A stretch of DNA of 64,000 nucleotides from the NCBI GenBank assembly GCA_903838565.1, contig CAILZB010000051.1, forward strand, positions 1-64,000, in the 5' to 3' direction. Positions 24,843 through 34,071 of the stretch are shown here, in pieces. Made by a program: the position numbers and the translations under genes. This DNA is from an uncultured beta proteobacterium. GTDB taxonomy: Bacteria; Pseudomonadota; Gammaproteobacteria; Burkholderiales; Burkholderiaceae_C. A model generated the notes under the pieces. The model searched no databases. It saw only the letters and a program-made list of their open reading frames with translations, and was not told the DNA's origin. Within the stretch, counting starts at the first letter, position 1; every line of letters starts with the position of its first letter.

Positions 24843-26861
24843 ATGCCTGCACCACCTGCCGCTTGGGTCCACCTGGACTGGGTGCTGGTGGTGGTGGTGG
24901 CTTGGCTGCTGATCGGCGTGTTGGGTGTGTTTGCGCTGCGGCGTTTTCGCTTCGTCGCCGTGGTGCTGTTTCCGCTGGGGGGCGCGCTTTCGCTGCTGCT
25001 GCTGGGCGTGGGCTTGAGCGCCGCGTTCAGCACACCCGAGGTCGCCGTGCTTCCCATCGGGCTGCCGCAGTTGCCGTTCCACCTGCGCCTGGACAGCCTC
25101 TCCGCCTTTTTCCTGATCGTGATCGGTGGTGTGGCGGCCGGCGTGTCTGCCTTTGCCGCGGGCTACTTCCGCCAGGGAGAAGGAACGCCGCCGGGTCTGA
25201 TCTGCCTCGAATACCACGTCTTTCTTGCCAGCATCGCCATGGTCGTGATCGCCGACGATGCCTACGCCTTCATGGTGGTGTGGGAGACGATGGCGTTCTC
25301 TTCCTTCTTCCTGGTGATGGCGAACCACCGTATCCCGGACATCCGCCGCGCCGGTTACCTCTACATGCTGGTGGCGCACATCGGCGCACTCGGCATCCTG
25401 CTGTGTTTTGGCGTGCTGCAGGCGAATACCGGCGACTACACGTTCGCCAACATGCGGGCCCAGCACCTGTCGCCGTTCTGGGCCTCGGTGGCGTTCGTGC
25501 TGGCGCTGTTTGGCTTTGGCGCCAAGGCCGGCATCCTGCCGCTGCACGCCTGGCTGCCCGAAGCGCATCCGGCCGCGCCTTCGCCCTTTTCCGCCCTGAT
25601 GAGCGGCGTGATGCTGAAGATCGCGCTCTACGGCCTGTTGCGCGTGGCCTTTGATCTGCTGCAGACGCGCATCTGGTGGTGGGGTGTGCTGCTGATGGGC
25701 ATTGGCCTGGCGACCGCGCTGTTCGGCGTGGTCTTCTCCACCGTGCAGGTGGAGATGAAGCGGCTGCTGGCGTATTCATCGATCGAGAACGTGGGCCTGA
25801 TGTGCGTGGGTTTCGGCCTGGCGCTGCTGTTCTCGGCCTACGGCATGCACGCGCTGTCGGCGCTGGCGCTGACGGCCGCGCTGTACCACCTGCTGAGCCA
25901 CGCCTTCTTCAAGAGCCTGCTGTTTTGCAGCACCGGCGCCGTGCTGCACGCCACGGGCGAGCGCAGCCTGGGCAAGCTCGGCGGCCTCATTCGGTATATG
26001 CCCTGGGTCACCTGGCCCACGCTGATCGGCGTGCTGGCCTGCGCCGGTCTGCCACCTCTTGGCGGCTTCGTGGCGGAGTGGCTGCTGCTGCAGAGTTTCT
26101 TGTTCACGACCGGATTGCCCAGCTCGTTCCTGAACATGCTGGTGCCGGTGGTCGGGGCGCTGATCGCGCTCATCGCCGCGCTCTCGGGCTACACCATGGT
26201 GAAGTACTTTGGCGTGATCTTTCTGGGCCAGCCGCGTGAAGAAAAATTGGCGCAGGCGCATGACGCGGGCATCTGGGAACGCATCGGCATGCTGTGGCTG
26301 GCCCTGGGCTGCGTGCTGCTGGGTCTGCTGCCGAACCAGGTTATTGCGCTGATCGACCCGGTGACGCATCTGCTGGTCGCCGATGGCCTGGCCAGGATCG
26401 TGGGAGCCAGCGGCTGGCTGCTGGTGCCGGTGAGCCTGGAGCGCGCCAGCTATGCGCCCGCGATCTTCCTGCTGGTCGTGCTGGCCTGTTTTGCGCTGGC
26501 CTATCTGCTGGTGCGCAGGCTCTACCACGGCCGCACGCGACGGGTTGCGCCCTGGGACTGCGGCTACCCCTGGCAGACGGCGCGCATGCAGGACACGGCA
26601 GAAGGTTTTGGGCAGCCGATTCGCCAGATCTTCGAGCCCATGTTTCGCATGACGCGCGAGTTGCCCACGCCTTTCGATGAGCAGCCGCGCTACCACGTCT
26701 CGGTGGAAGACCCGCTGTGGCACTGGCTCTATCTGCCGGTGGCGGCCGCCGTGGAACGGCTGTCCAGACTGATCGGACTGATGCAGCAGGGCCGCATCTC
26801 GGTCTACCTGATGTACAGCTTCGTCACGCTGATCCTGGTCCTGTTGCTGGTGAAGCAGTGA
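24843..26861 (+). CDS. Ehr/hydrogenase-4-like complex, antiporter-type proton-channel subunit (HyfB-like)
   Basis: 672 aa with about 16 membrane helices. It has the Mrp/NuoL-type signature GFGAKAGILPLHAWLPEAHPA near residue 225 with the conserved Lys, a preceding Glu helix (VWETMAFSSFF near 144), and KSLLFCSTGAVLHATGERSLGKLGG. A long C-terminal part with APWDCGYPW is typical of HyfB/HycC rather than NuoL. In formate hydrogenlyase and related complexes this subunit couples electron transfer to ion pumping. First of six genes with start-stop overlaps; the next gene starts at TGATG. Confidence 0.9.
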   Translation: MPAPPAAWVHLDWVLVVVVAWLLIGVLGVFALRRFRFVAVVLFPLGGALSLLLLGVGLSAAFSTPEVAVLPIGLPQLPFHLRLDSLSAFFLIVIGGVAAGVSAFAAGYFRQGEGTPPGLICLEYHVFLASIAMVVIADDAYAFMVVWETMAFSSFFLVMANHRIPDIRRAGYLYMLVAHIGALGILLCFGVLQANTGDYTFANMRAQHLSPFWASVAFVLALFGFGAKAGILPLHAWLPEAHPAAPSPFSALMSGVMLKIALYGLLRVAFDLLQTRIWWWGVLLMGIGLATALFGVVFSTVQVEMKRLLAYSSIENVGLMCVGFGLALLFSAYGMHALSALALTAALYHLLSHAFFKSLLFCSTGAVLHATGERSLGKLGGLIRYMPWVTWPTLIGVLACAGLPPLGGFVAEWLLLQSFLFTTGLPSSFLNMLVPVVGALIALIAALSGYTMVKYFGVIFLGQPREEKLAQAHDAGIWERIGMLWLALGCVLLGLLPNQVIALIDPVTHLLVADGLARIVGASGWLLVPVSLERASYAPAIFLLVVLACFALAYLLVRRLYHGRTRRVAPWDCGYPWQTARMQDTAEGFGQPIRQIFEPMFRMTRELPTPFDEQPRYHVSVEDPLWHWLYLPVAAAVERLSRLIGLMQQGRISVYLMYSFVTLILVLLLVKQ

Positions 26862-27811
26862 TGAGCCTGCTCGGCCTGATTTCCCAACTGATGGCGATTG
26901 CCGTGGCGCTGCTGCTGGCGCCGCTGATGACGGGATGGGTGAGCCAGTGGCGCGCGCGCCTGCAGAACAAGTCGGCGCCGCCATTTTTCCAACCCTACCG
27001 CGTGCTGCACAAGCTGTTCAACAAGGAGTCGGTGCTGGCCGAACACGCGTCGCCGCTGTTTCGCATGGTGCCCTACATCGTCTTCGGCTGCATGCTGCTG
27101 GCCTGCGCCATCATCCCCACGCTGTCCACGGACCTGCCGCTGTCGCCCGCTGCCGACGCGATCGCGCTGGTGGGCTTGTTCGCGCTGGCGCGGGTCTTCA
27201 TCTCGCTGGCGGCGATGGACGTGGGGACGGCCTTTGGCGCGCTGGGCGCCAGGCGCGAAATGCTGGTCGGTTTTCTGGCAGAGCCGGCCTTGCTGATGGT
27301 GCTGTTCTGCGCCTCGATGATTTCGCGCTCGACCTCATTGACCACGATCGTGGAAACGCTGGCGCACCGGGAGCTGGCGATCTACCCCAGCCTGCTGGTG
27401 GCGGGTGTGGCCTTCACCATGGTGTCGCTGGCAGAGAACGCGCGCGTGCCGGTGGACAACCCCGAGACGCACCTGGAACTCACCATGATCCACGAGGCGC
27501 TGATCCTGGAATATTCCGGGCGGCACCTGGCGCTGCTGGAATGGGCCGCGAGCCTGAAACTGTTTGCCTATTCCTGCATCGGGCTGGCGCTGTTCTTCCC
27601 CTGGGGCGTGGCGCAGGCCGACGCGCCGCTGGCGCTGCTGCTGGCGCTGCCCGCGCTGATCGTCAAGCTCGCGATTGGCGGCATCGCCATGGCCGTCATC
27701 GAGACCGTCAGCGCCAAGATGCGCATCTTTCGCGTGCCGGAATTTTTGGCCACCGCGTTCCTGCTGGCGGTGATCGGCCTGCTGGTGAACATCCTGCTGG
27801 GGGTTGCATGA
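26861..27811 (+). CDS. Ehr/hydrogenase-4-like complex, NuoH-type membrane subunit (HyfC-like)
   Basis: 316 aa, eight predicted helices. ATG 26861 shares bases with the upstream stop (TGATG). NuoH/HyfC motifs: QPYRVLHKLFNKESVL near residue 44, a FGALGARREMLVGFLAEPA segment, and ENARVPVDNPETHLELTMIHEA near 190 with the charged residues that line the quinone/proton path. It docks the hydrophilic arm to the membrane arm. The gene overlaps the next by ATGA. Confidence 0.9.
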   Translation: MSLLGLISQLMAIAVALLLAPLMTGWVSQWRARLQNKSAPPFFQPYRVLHKLFNKESVLAEHASPLFRMVPYIVFGCMLLACAIIPTLSTDLPLSPAADAIALVGLFALARVFISLAAMDVGTAFGALGARREMLVGFLAEPALLMVLFCASMISRSTSLTTIVETLAHRELAIYPSLLVAGVAFTMVSLAENARVPVDNPETHLELTMIHEALILEYSGRHLALLEWAASLKLFAYSCIGLALFFPWGVAQADAPLALLLALPALIVKLAIGGIAMAVIETVSAKMRIFRVPEFLATAFLLAVIGLLVNILLGVA

Positions 27812-28467
27812 TCAAGTATGTGCCGCAGCTGATCAACCTGTTTGCGACGCTGATCCTGATGCTCTCGTTTGCCATGATCTCGCAGCGGCGCATCGTCTCG
27901 CTCATCAACCTGTTCACGATGCAGGGGGCCGCGCTGGTGGCGGCGTCGGTGCTGCTGGGCTACCAGACACACCAGAGCGATCTCTACGTGTCTGCGCTGC
28001 TCACGCTGGCGCTCAAGGTGCTGCTGATTCCCTGGATGCTGCACCGCGTGATACGGCACCTGAACGTGCGCTGGGACGTGGAGACGCTGATCAACATCCC
28101 GACCACGATGCTGGTGGGCATTGGCCTGGTGATTTTTTCCTTCAGTCTGGCGCTGCCGATCTCGCGCCTGTCATCGTCCATGGCCGGCGGTTCGCTGGGC
28201 ATTGCGCTGGCGTGCGTGCTGCTGTCCTTCCTGATGATGATCACGCGCTCCAAGGCCGTGCCGCAGGTGATCGGCTTTTTGTCGATGGAAAACGGCCTGA
28301 TCTTCGCGGCCACCACCGTCACCAACGGCATGCCGATGATCGTGGAGTTCGGCATCGCGCTGGACGTGCTGGTGGGCGTGCTGATCCTGGGTGTGTTCAT
28401 GTTCCAGATCCGCGAGAAGTTCGACAGTCTGGACATCCACAACCTTGAAGCGCTGAAGGAAGACTGA
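27808..28467 (+). CDS. Ehr/hydrogenase-4-like complex, HyfE-like membrane subunit
   Basis: 219 aa with about six membrane helices; the ATG at 27808 overlaps the upstream stop. It matches the NuoK-like HyfE family: FATLILMLSFAMISQRRIVSLINLF at the start, and SFLMMITRSKAVPQVIGFLSMENGLIFAATTVTNGMPM, with the family Glu in SMENG near residue 155. The hydrophobic protein occupies the NuoK position and contributes to the proton path. Its distinct length and SMENG motif separate it from NuoK of complex I. Confidence 0.9.
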   Translation: MIKYVPQLINLFATLILMLSFAMISQRRIVSLINLFTMQGAALVAASVLLGYQTHQSDLYVSALLTLALKVLLIPWMLHRVIRHLNVRWDVETLINIPTTMLVGIGLVIFSFSLALPISRLSSSMAGGSLGIALACVLLSFLMMITRSKAVPQVIGFLSMENGLIFAATTVTNGMPMIVEFGIALDVLVGVLILGVFMFQIREKFDSLDIHNLEALKED

Positions 28468-28469
28468 CC

Positions 28470-29927
28470 GTGCACGCGCTGTTCTTTGTCCTTGCCATCC
28501 CGCTCTTCGGCGGCGCGGTGCTGGCCATCACGGGACACCGCGACTTCGCGCGCAACATCAACGTGGCCTTCAGCCTGGGCACCTTCATGGCGGCCTGCGC
28601 GCTCACGGCCCAGGTCATCGCCAACGGTCCGCAGCTGGTCTGGGGCAAGCAGTTCTTCATCGATCCGCTGAACGTGTTCCTGGTGACGCTGACCGCGTTT
28701 GTGGGCCTGACCACGGCGATCTTCTCGCGCCCCTATATGCGCATCGAGCAGGACCACGGCAAGATGACGCCGCCACGCATGCGCCTGTACCACGGCATGT
28801 ACCAGCTGTTCAGCTTCACCATGCTGCTGGCGCTCACCACCAACAACCTGGGGATCCTGTGGGTGGCGATGGAGGCGGCCACGCTCACGACGGTGCTGCT
28901 GGTCAGCGTGTACCGCACCGCGGCGAGCCTGGAAGCGGCGTGGAAGTATTTCATCCTGTGCGGCGTGGGCATCGCGCAGGCGCTGTTCGGCACGGTGCTG
29001 CTGTACATGGCGGCGGAGAAGGTGCTGGGCCCCGAAGGTGCCACGCTGTTGTGGACCAGCCTGGACGCGATCAAGACCCAGCTGGACCCGGCCATCATCA
29101 CGCTTGCCTTTGCCTTCCTGTTCATCGGCTACGGCGCCAAGGTCGGCATGGTGCCGCTGCACAGCTGGCTTCCCGACGCCCATGCCGAAGGGCCCACGCC
29201 GGTGTCGGCCGTGCTCTCGGGGCTGCTGCTGAACGTGGCCATGTACGCCGTGTTGCGCTGCAAGGTGCTGACCGATGGCGCGTTGGCGCGCCCCCTGGCG
29301 GGGCAGCTGATGATGGGCTTTGGTCTGCTGTCGGTGGTGGTGGCGTCGTTCTTTTTGTCGCGGCAAAAGGACGTGAAACGCATGTTCTCCTATTCGTCGA
29401 TCGAGCACATGGGACTCATCACGTTTGCTTTCGGCATGGGCGGGCCGGTGGCCAACTTTGCCGGCCTGCTGCACATGACGGTGCACTCACTCGTCAAGTC
29501 GGCCATTTTCTACACGGTCGGCCACGCCACGCAAAAGGCAGGCACCCAGGTGATGAGCGAAATCCGCGGACTTATCAAGGTGAATCCGACCGTGGGCTGG
29601 GGCATGATGCTGGGCGTGATGGCGATCCTGGGGATGCCGCCGTTCGGCGTCTTTGCCAGCGAATTCCTGATCCTGACCACCGCCATGCGCGAGCAGCCCT
29701 GGGCCACGCCGTTCCTTTTCCTCGCGCTCGGCGTGGCCTTCGCCTCGGTGCTGGTGCGCGTGCTGCCGATGGTGTTTGGCGAAACGCAACTCAAGGCGCT
29801 GGCGCACCCTCCTGCCCTGCTGCCTGTGTTTGTGCACCTGGCGCTGGCCCTGGTGCTGGGCCTGTACATCCCGCCCTACCTCAACGCCTGGTACGTGCAG
29901 GCCGCCAGCATGCTGGGGGGCAGATGA
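28470..29927 (+). CDS. Ehr/hydrogenase-4-like complex, antiporter-type subunit (HyfF-like)
   Basis: 485 aa from a GTG start 3 bp after the previous stop. About 14 helices with the antiporter motif GYGAKVGMVPLHSWLPDAHAEG near residue 215 and KRMFSYSSIEHMGLITFAFG near 305. It is the second Mrp-type pump subunit of the complex, shorter than the HyfB-like one. Its stop overlaps the next start (ATGA). Two antiporter-type subunits mean at least two ion channels per complex. Confidence 0.9.
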   Translation: MHALFFVLAIPLFGGAVLAITGHRDFARNINVAFSLGTFMAACALTAQVIANGPQLVWGKQFFIDPLNVFLVTLTAFVGLTTAIFSRPYMRIEQDHGKMTPPRMRLYHGMYQLFSFTMLLALTTNNLGILWVAMEAATLTTVLLVSVYRTAASLEAAWKYFILCGVGIAQALFGTVLLYMAAEKVLGPEGATLLWTSLDAIKTQLDPAIITLAFAFLFIGYGAKVGMVPLHSWLPDAHAEGPTPVSAVLSGLLLNVAMYAVLRCKVLTDGALARPLAGQLMMGFGLLSVVVASFFLSRQKDVKRMFSYSSIEHMGLITFAFGMGGPVANFAGLLHMTVHSLVKSAIFYTVGHATQKAGTQVMSEIRGLIKVNPTVGWGMMLGVMAILGMPPFGVFASEFLILTTAMREQPWATPFLFLALGVAFASVLVRVLPMVFGETQLKALAHPPALLPVFVHLALALVLGLYIPPYLNAWYVQAASMLGGR

Positions 29928-31462
29928 AGATTGCCGGCCTCAACCTCGAACTGCAACCGATGCCCGCGCCGGTGCCGATCTGGCACGCCAGCGTGAGCGT
30001 CGAGGACTGGAGCGCCGCCGCGCTGGCGGTGCGCGATGTCGGTGGACGACTGCTGGCCCTGTGGGGCACTCGGAACGCCATCTGCGCGGCCTACGTGGTG
30101 CTGGACGGGCTGCTGTGGCTGGAACTGCCTCTGGCCGCAGCAAACGCCGGTTATCCCGATCTGACGCCGGTCTTTGCCGCGGCCGCAAGAATGCAACGCG
30201 CCGCCTCCGACCTGTGCGGCATCCACGCCGAGGGCGCGAAGGACACGCGGCCCTGGCTCAACCACGGTGCCTGGCCGGCCGATCACCCCCCCTTGCGCGC
30301 CTCAACAGGCGAAGCACAGCAATTTGCGGACGCCCAACTGCTGGACTACCCGTTCGTGCGCGTCGAGGGCGACGGCGTGCACGAGATCGCCGTGGGACCG
30401 GTGCACGCCGGCGTGATCGAGCCGGGGCATTTCCGCTTTTCCGTGGTCGGCGAAAAGGTGCTGCGCCTCGAGCAGCGCCTGGGCTACACGCACAAGGGCA
30501 TTGAGCAGCGCTTCACCGAGCTACCGGCGCTGGACGCTTACCGGCTGGCGGGACGCATTTCCGGCGACTCGACCGTCGCTTACGCCTGGGCCTATTGCAT
30601 GGCGCTGGAGTCTGCGGCAGGCTGTGACATCACGCCGCGCGCGCGCTGGCTGCGCGCGCTGATGCTGGAGCGCGAGCGCGTGGCGAACCATCTTGGCGAC
30701 CTGGGCGCTTTGGGCAACGACGCGGCCTTTGCCTTTGGTCTGGCGCAGTTCTCGCGTCTGCGCGAGGACTGGCTGCGCCTGTCCCACAGCGCCTTCGGCC
30801 ACCGTCTCATGATGGACTGCTGTGTTCCCGGTGGCGTCACCTGCGATGTCAAGCGGCCGCAGCGCGAGGCCATGATGCTGCAGTGCGACGAACTGCAACG
30901 CGAGGTGCTGACGCTGCGCACGATCTACGAAGAGCACGCCGGGCTGCAGGACCGCTTCATGACCACCGGTCGCGTGAGCCCTGAACTGGCCGCGCGCCTA
31001 GGGCTGACGGGTCTGGCCGGACGCGCCAGCGGCCAGGCCTGGGACCTGCGCAGCGACCACGCCTTTGTGCCCTACGACCAGCTGCAACTGAAGATGGCGA
31101 CGCACCGCAACGGCGACGTGGCGGCACGCGTGACGGTGCGCTTTGAGGAACTGATGGAGTCGCTGCGCCTGATCCGCTCGATGGTCGTGGACCTGCCTGC
31201 GGGCGAACTGGCGGCGCCGCTGTCGCTGCCAGAGCAGGCCACGCGCGGCGCGGGTTGGGTCGAGGGCTGGCGCGGTGAAATCTTTGTGGCGCTGGAATTG
31301 GCGGGTGCCGAGCACAAGCACGCCATCCTGCGCTGCCATTGCCACGACCCCAGTTGGCAGAACTGGCCGGTGCTGGAGCACGCGGTGATCGGCAACATCG
31401 TCCCGGACTTTCCGCTCATCAACAAGTCTTTCAACCTGAGCTACTCGGGGAGCGACCTCTGA
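29924..31462 (+). CDS. Ehr complex large (catalytic-like) subunit without nickel ligands, NuoC-NuoD-type fusion
   Basis: 512 aa. Residues 1 to about 130 are NuoC-like, the rest is related to NuoD and hydrogenase large subunits (GYTHKGIEQRF near residue 186, ERERVANHLGDLGALGNDAAF near 247). In true NiFe enzymes two CxxC pairs bind Ni-Fe. Here the N-terminal one is replaced by GRISGDS and the C-terminal DPCxxC region by NKSFNLSYSGSDL, so all four ligands are missing. It cannot carry a classical NiFe centre and belongs to energy-converting-hydrogenase-related complexes. Redox substrate unknown. Confidence 0.9.
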   Translation: MKIAGLNLELQPMPAPVPIWHASVSVEDWSAAALAVRDVGGRLLALWGTRNAICAAYVVLDGLLWLELPLAAANAGYPDLTPVFAAAARMQRAASDLCGIHAEGAKDTRPWLNHGAWPADHPPLRASTGEAQQFADAQLLDYPFVRVEGDGVHEIAVGPVHAGVIEPGHFRFSVVGEKVLRLEQRLGYTHKGIEQRFTELPALDAYRLAGRISGDSTVAYAWAYCMALESAAGCDITPRARWLRALMLERERVANHLGDLGALGNDAAFAFGLAQFSRLREDWLRLSHSAFGHRLMMDCCVPGGVTCDVKRPQREAMMLQCDELQREVLTLRTIYEEHAGLQDRFMTTGRVSPELAARLGLTGLAGRASGQAWDLRSDHAFVPYDQLQLKMATHRNGDVAARVTVRFEELMESLRLIRSMVVDLPAGELAAPLSLPEQATRGAGWVEGWRGEIFVALELAGAEHKHAILRCHCHDPSWQNWPVLEHAVIGNIVPDFPLINKSFNLSYSGSDL

Positions 31463-31977
31463 TGTGGAACATCATCCGCCAGATCACGCGCCACGGCATC
31501 CGCACCGAAGCACCGCCGACGAGCGACGCGCCGACGGTGGAAGTGGAGCGCATCCAGCGCGAGCTGCTGGCGATACTGGGCCGTGCGCTGGCGATACGCC
31601 AGGTGGACGCGGGTTCGTGCAACGGCTGCGAGCTCGAGATCAACGCGCTGGGCAACCCCTACTACAACATCGAGGGTCTGGGCATCAAGTTTGTCGCCAG
31701 TCCGCGCCACGCCGACCTGCTGCTCGTGACCGGGCCGGTATCGCGCAACATGGCTGTGGCCTTGAAGCGCACCTATGACGCCACGCCGGACCCCAAGTTG
31801 GTCGTGGCCGTGGGCAACTGCGGTGCCGATGGCGGCATCTTCGGCGAGAGCTACGCCAGTGCCGGTCGCGTGGCCAACGTCATCCCGGTGGATGTCGTGG
31901 TGAGCGGTTGCCCGCCGCCTCCGCTGGAAATCCTGCGCGGCATCCTGGGCGCCGTGCAGCGCGGCAGCGGATCCTGA
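31462..31977 (+). CDS. Ehr complex small subunit (NuoB/HyfI-like, 4Fe-4S protein)
   Basis: 171 aa, starting at TGATG. The four cluster ligands are present in hydrogenase spacing: GSCNGCE (CxxC, near residue 53), then GNCGADGG and SGCPPPP. Complex I NuoB has an adjacent Cys-Cys pair instead, so this subunit keeps the hydrogenase-type site although its large partner lost nickel. It would take electrons to or from the proximal cluster. The operon ends here: there is no HyfA/HyfH-like ferredoxin subunit, maturation gene or formate dehydrogenase. Confidence 0.9.
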   Translation: MWNIIRQITRHGIRTEAPPTSDAPTVEVERIQRELLAILGRALAIRQVDAGSCNGCELEINALGNPYYNIEGLGIKFVASPRHADLLLVTGPVSRNMAVALKRTYDATPDPKLVVAVGNCGADGGIFGESYASAGRVANVIPVDVVVSGCPPPPLEILRGILGAVQRGSGS

Positions 31978-32033
31978 CACGGGGCAGCGCTCGTCCCAGC
32001 GAATGGCTGGACCGGCCATGCCTCGCTGGGTCC

Positions 32034-33230
32034 CTACCCGGCAAGGCCGTCGCTGCGCGTGCGGCTCAGAATGGGCCAATAGCGCAGGGCATACAGACCA
32101 AACCCGCATGACCACAGCACGGAAGAAATGATCACCGCATGCAGCAACAGCGATGGAGCCAGCAGCGGCAGCGCCACCCGTACCAGAGCCGCCAGTCCCA
32201 CCAGGGCATAGCAGCTGACTTCCGTGCGACCCGCGATCAGCTTGCGCCCGGTGTGACCCAGGGCGGTGCGCGTCATCATGCCCATCACCATGCAGCCGAT
32301 GGCGCCCGCCGTCAACGCATGCGTCGCCACGGATACAGGAATCCAGTTCAATGCAGCCAAGCCCCGCAAGACCAGGTGCACCGGTATCCAGCCATAGGCC
32401 ATGTGCAACACCCAGACCATCGGCGTGCGCAGCGCCTTCCAGGGCTGCCACAGCAGCCAACGCGCCAGATGCGCCGCCGCCGCCGCCCAGGCCAGCGCGG
32501 CCAGGCCTGGACCGCTCAGGGGCACGAGGTCAGCGACCAGCAGCAGCAAGACCGAGCCGAGCGCGAGCTTTTCCACCATCGGGTGTCTGGTCGCCTTGGC
32601 GCCGGGAACGCCGTTGTTGGTGAACATCGGGATCACCCGTCCACCCATGGCCGACAGCACAAACAGCATCACATCCAGCGCCAGGGCGATGCCGGCCCAG
32701 CCGGGAACTTGCACCACGCCAAGCACGCTCAGATGCACGCCCAGTTGCCCCAACGCCATCAGCAGGAGCAGGCCAATGAAGAAGTAGTTGCGCCGGTTTC
32801 CCGCCTTGATGAAGGGAATCGCCAGCGCCACGGCTGCGGCCACGGGAAAGGCCGTGTTCACCAGCGCCGCCGTCCAGGCCAAGGGCGTGAGCACCAGCAC
32901 CCGGCCGGCGACCCACAGCGCAGCCAGGGCGGCCAGCCAGGCGCCGCTGGGCGTGGGTTGCCCGGTCCAGTTTCGACCCGCGGTGAACAGAAAGCCGACC
33001 ACCACAGCCAGCGCAAAACCGAACAGCATCTCGTGCGCATGCCAGAGTGGACCCTGCAGATAGGCGTGATTCAACCAACCCGAGAACTGCATGCCCCACA
33101 GAGCAATGGACAGCGCCGAAAAGCCGCTGGCAAGAAGATAGAACGGCCTGAAACCCAGCTCCCACAAGGCGAACGTCTGTCCGTCATGTGCATCGGTTGC
33201 AGGGCGAAGTTGGGGTTTGGCGTGGGTCAT
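32034..33230 (-). CDS. nnrS: NnrS family membrane protein (nitrosative stress)
   Basis: 398 aa with about twelve membrane helices. Family patterns: WELGFRPFYLLASGFSALS near residue 25, a HAHEMLFGFALAVVVGFLFTAGRNWTGQ stretch with conserved His residues near 65-95, and GGRVIPMFTNNGVPG near 195. NnrS is a haem- and copper-binding inner-membrane protein that protects metabolism from NO-derived iron complexes. It follows the RIC gene by 16 bp on the same strand, so both should share the NsrR-controlled promoter. Confidence 0.9.
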   Translation of the reverse strand: MTHAKPQLRPATDAHDGQTFALWELGFRPFYLLASGFSALSIALWGMQFSGWLNHAYLQGPLWHAHEMLFGFALAVVVGFLFTAGRNWTGQPTPSGAWLAALAALWVAGRVLVLTPLAWTAALVNTAFPVAAAVALAIPFIKAGNRRNYFFIGLLLLMALGQLGVHLSVLGVVQVPGWAGIALALDVMLFVLSAMGGRVIPMFTNNGVPGAKATRHPMVEKLALGSVLLLLVADLVPLSGPGLAALAWAAAAAHLARWLLWQPWKALRTPMVWVLHMAYGWIPVHLVLRGLAALNWIPVSVATHALTAGAIGCMVMGMMTRTALGHTGRKLIAGRTEVSCYALVGLAALVRVALPLLAPSLLLHAVIISSVLWSCGFGLYALRYWPILSRTRSDGLAG

Positions 33231-33246
33231 GGCAGGCGGGCTTTTT

Positions 33247-33981
33247 TCAGCCGCAGCAGCCGCAGCAAGGAGACTTGGCTTTCACCACTGCGGGCGCTTC
33301 AAACTGACGGAAAAGGATGTCGTCTTCCAGTTGGATGTTGTCGCTCAGATCGGCGTGCATTTGGGCCAGGCCGGCATAGAGGGCGCGCCAGGTGTTGCAG
33401 GCGCCCTCGGGGGGGGTCGCGTCGTGGCTCAAGGCCAGCATGTGTTCCAGCAGGGCGCCGAGCCGGGTGTGCTCGGCACGACTCACGTCGAGGTGTTCCT
33501 GCGCGACGGGATTGTCGCCGGCCTTCAGCAAGGGAAACAGCACGTTCTCCTCCTTGAACAGGTGGACGAGCAGCTCCTGCTCCGCGTGTTCCAGCAATTC
33601 CGCCAGCCCTGCGGGCACCTGCGGGTGATCGCGGTGCACAGCCTCCACACGCCGTGCCATGCGGATGAGCTCCGGCAGTTGCTCGCGATGGACCTCGTGG
33701 TAGCGCGCCAGGATGTGGTCAATCAGGAGGGTCGGATCAGTCTGATCAACCAGGGAATCCGAACGTTGCAGCGCGCCAAGTTCCGTCAGCACCGCCTGCA
33801 GATCCAGCCCCTTGTCCGCTGCTGCCTGCGCCAGTCTGATCTGGCCGCCACAGCAAAAGTCGAGTTTCAGTCGTCGAAAGACGGCGGTTGCGCCGGGCAG
33901 TTGAACGGCGATCTGGCCGATGGCCTGCTCTGCACTCAGGACGAAGGCTTCGGACTCGGTGGTTTGAAGACGGGCATTCAT
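33247..33981 (-). CDS. ytfE: Iron-sulfur cluster repair di-iron protein (RIC/YtfE/ScdA family)
   Basis: 244 aa from ATG 33981 with AAAAGGA upstream. An N-terminal ScdA domain (LPGATAVFRRLKLDFCCGG near residue 32-50, with paired Cys) precedes a hemerythrin-like bundle with His/Glu metal ligands (HREQLPELIRMARRVE, HLFKEENVLFP, EHTRLGALLEHM). RIC proteins repair clusters damaged by NO or oxidants. Odd: the extreme C-terminus is CCGCCG, a cluster of four cysteines not usual for the family. Upstream NsrR-type half-sites and divergent nsrR suggest NO-induced expression. Confidence 0.9.
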   Translation of the reverse strand: MNARLQTTESEAFVLSAEQAIGQIAVQLPGATAVFRRLKLDFCCGGQIRLAQAAADKGLDLQAVLTELGALQRSDSLVDQTDPTLLIDHILARYHEVHREQLPELIRMARRVEAVHRDHPQVPAGLAELLEHAEQELLVHLFKEENVLFPLLKAGDNPVAQEHLDVSRAEHTRLGALLEHMLALSHDATPPEGACNTWRALYAGLAQMHADLSDNIQLEDDILFRQFEAPAVVKAKSPCCGCCG

Positions 33982-33998
33982 TCGGACGGTTCCTTTTA

Positions 33999-34018
33999 AA
34001 GATTCATGCAAGATGCAT
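33999..34018 (-). promoter_or_regulatory. Candidate NsrR operator, RIC/nnrS side
   Basis: AAGATTCAT and AAGATGCAT occur as direct copies 11 bp apart, about 20-35 bp upstream of the RIC start. AAGATGYA is the NsrR half-site, so this fits NO-sensitive repression of the RIC-nnrS operon. Confidence 0.6.
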
Positions 34019-34034
34019 GTATCATAGTCTATAT

Positions 34035-34053
34035 GATTCATTTAAAATGAATC
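34035..34053 (+). promoter_or_regulatory. Candidate NsrR operator, nsrR side (perfect 19-bp palindrome)
   Basis: GATTCATTTAAAATGAATC is a perfect inverted repeat around a single central base, followed by TTT, so each arm reads as an NsrR half-site (AAGATTCATTT). It lies 18 bp before the nsrR start, well placed for autorepression. Confidence 0.7.
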
Positions 34054-34071
34054 TTTAACGAACTTCATGCC

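Noticed and set aside
29924..31462. Functional NiFe hydrogenase large subunit
   Set aside because: All four nickel-ligand cysteines are replaced, so it is called an Ehr-type subunit instead.
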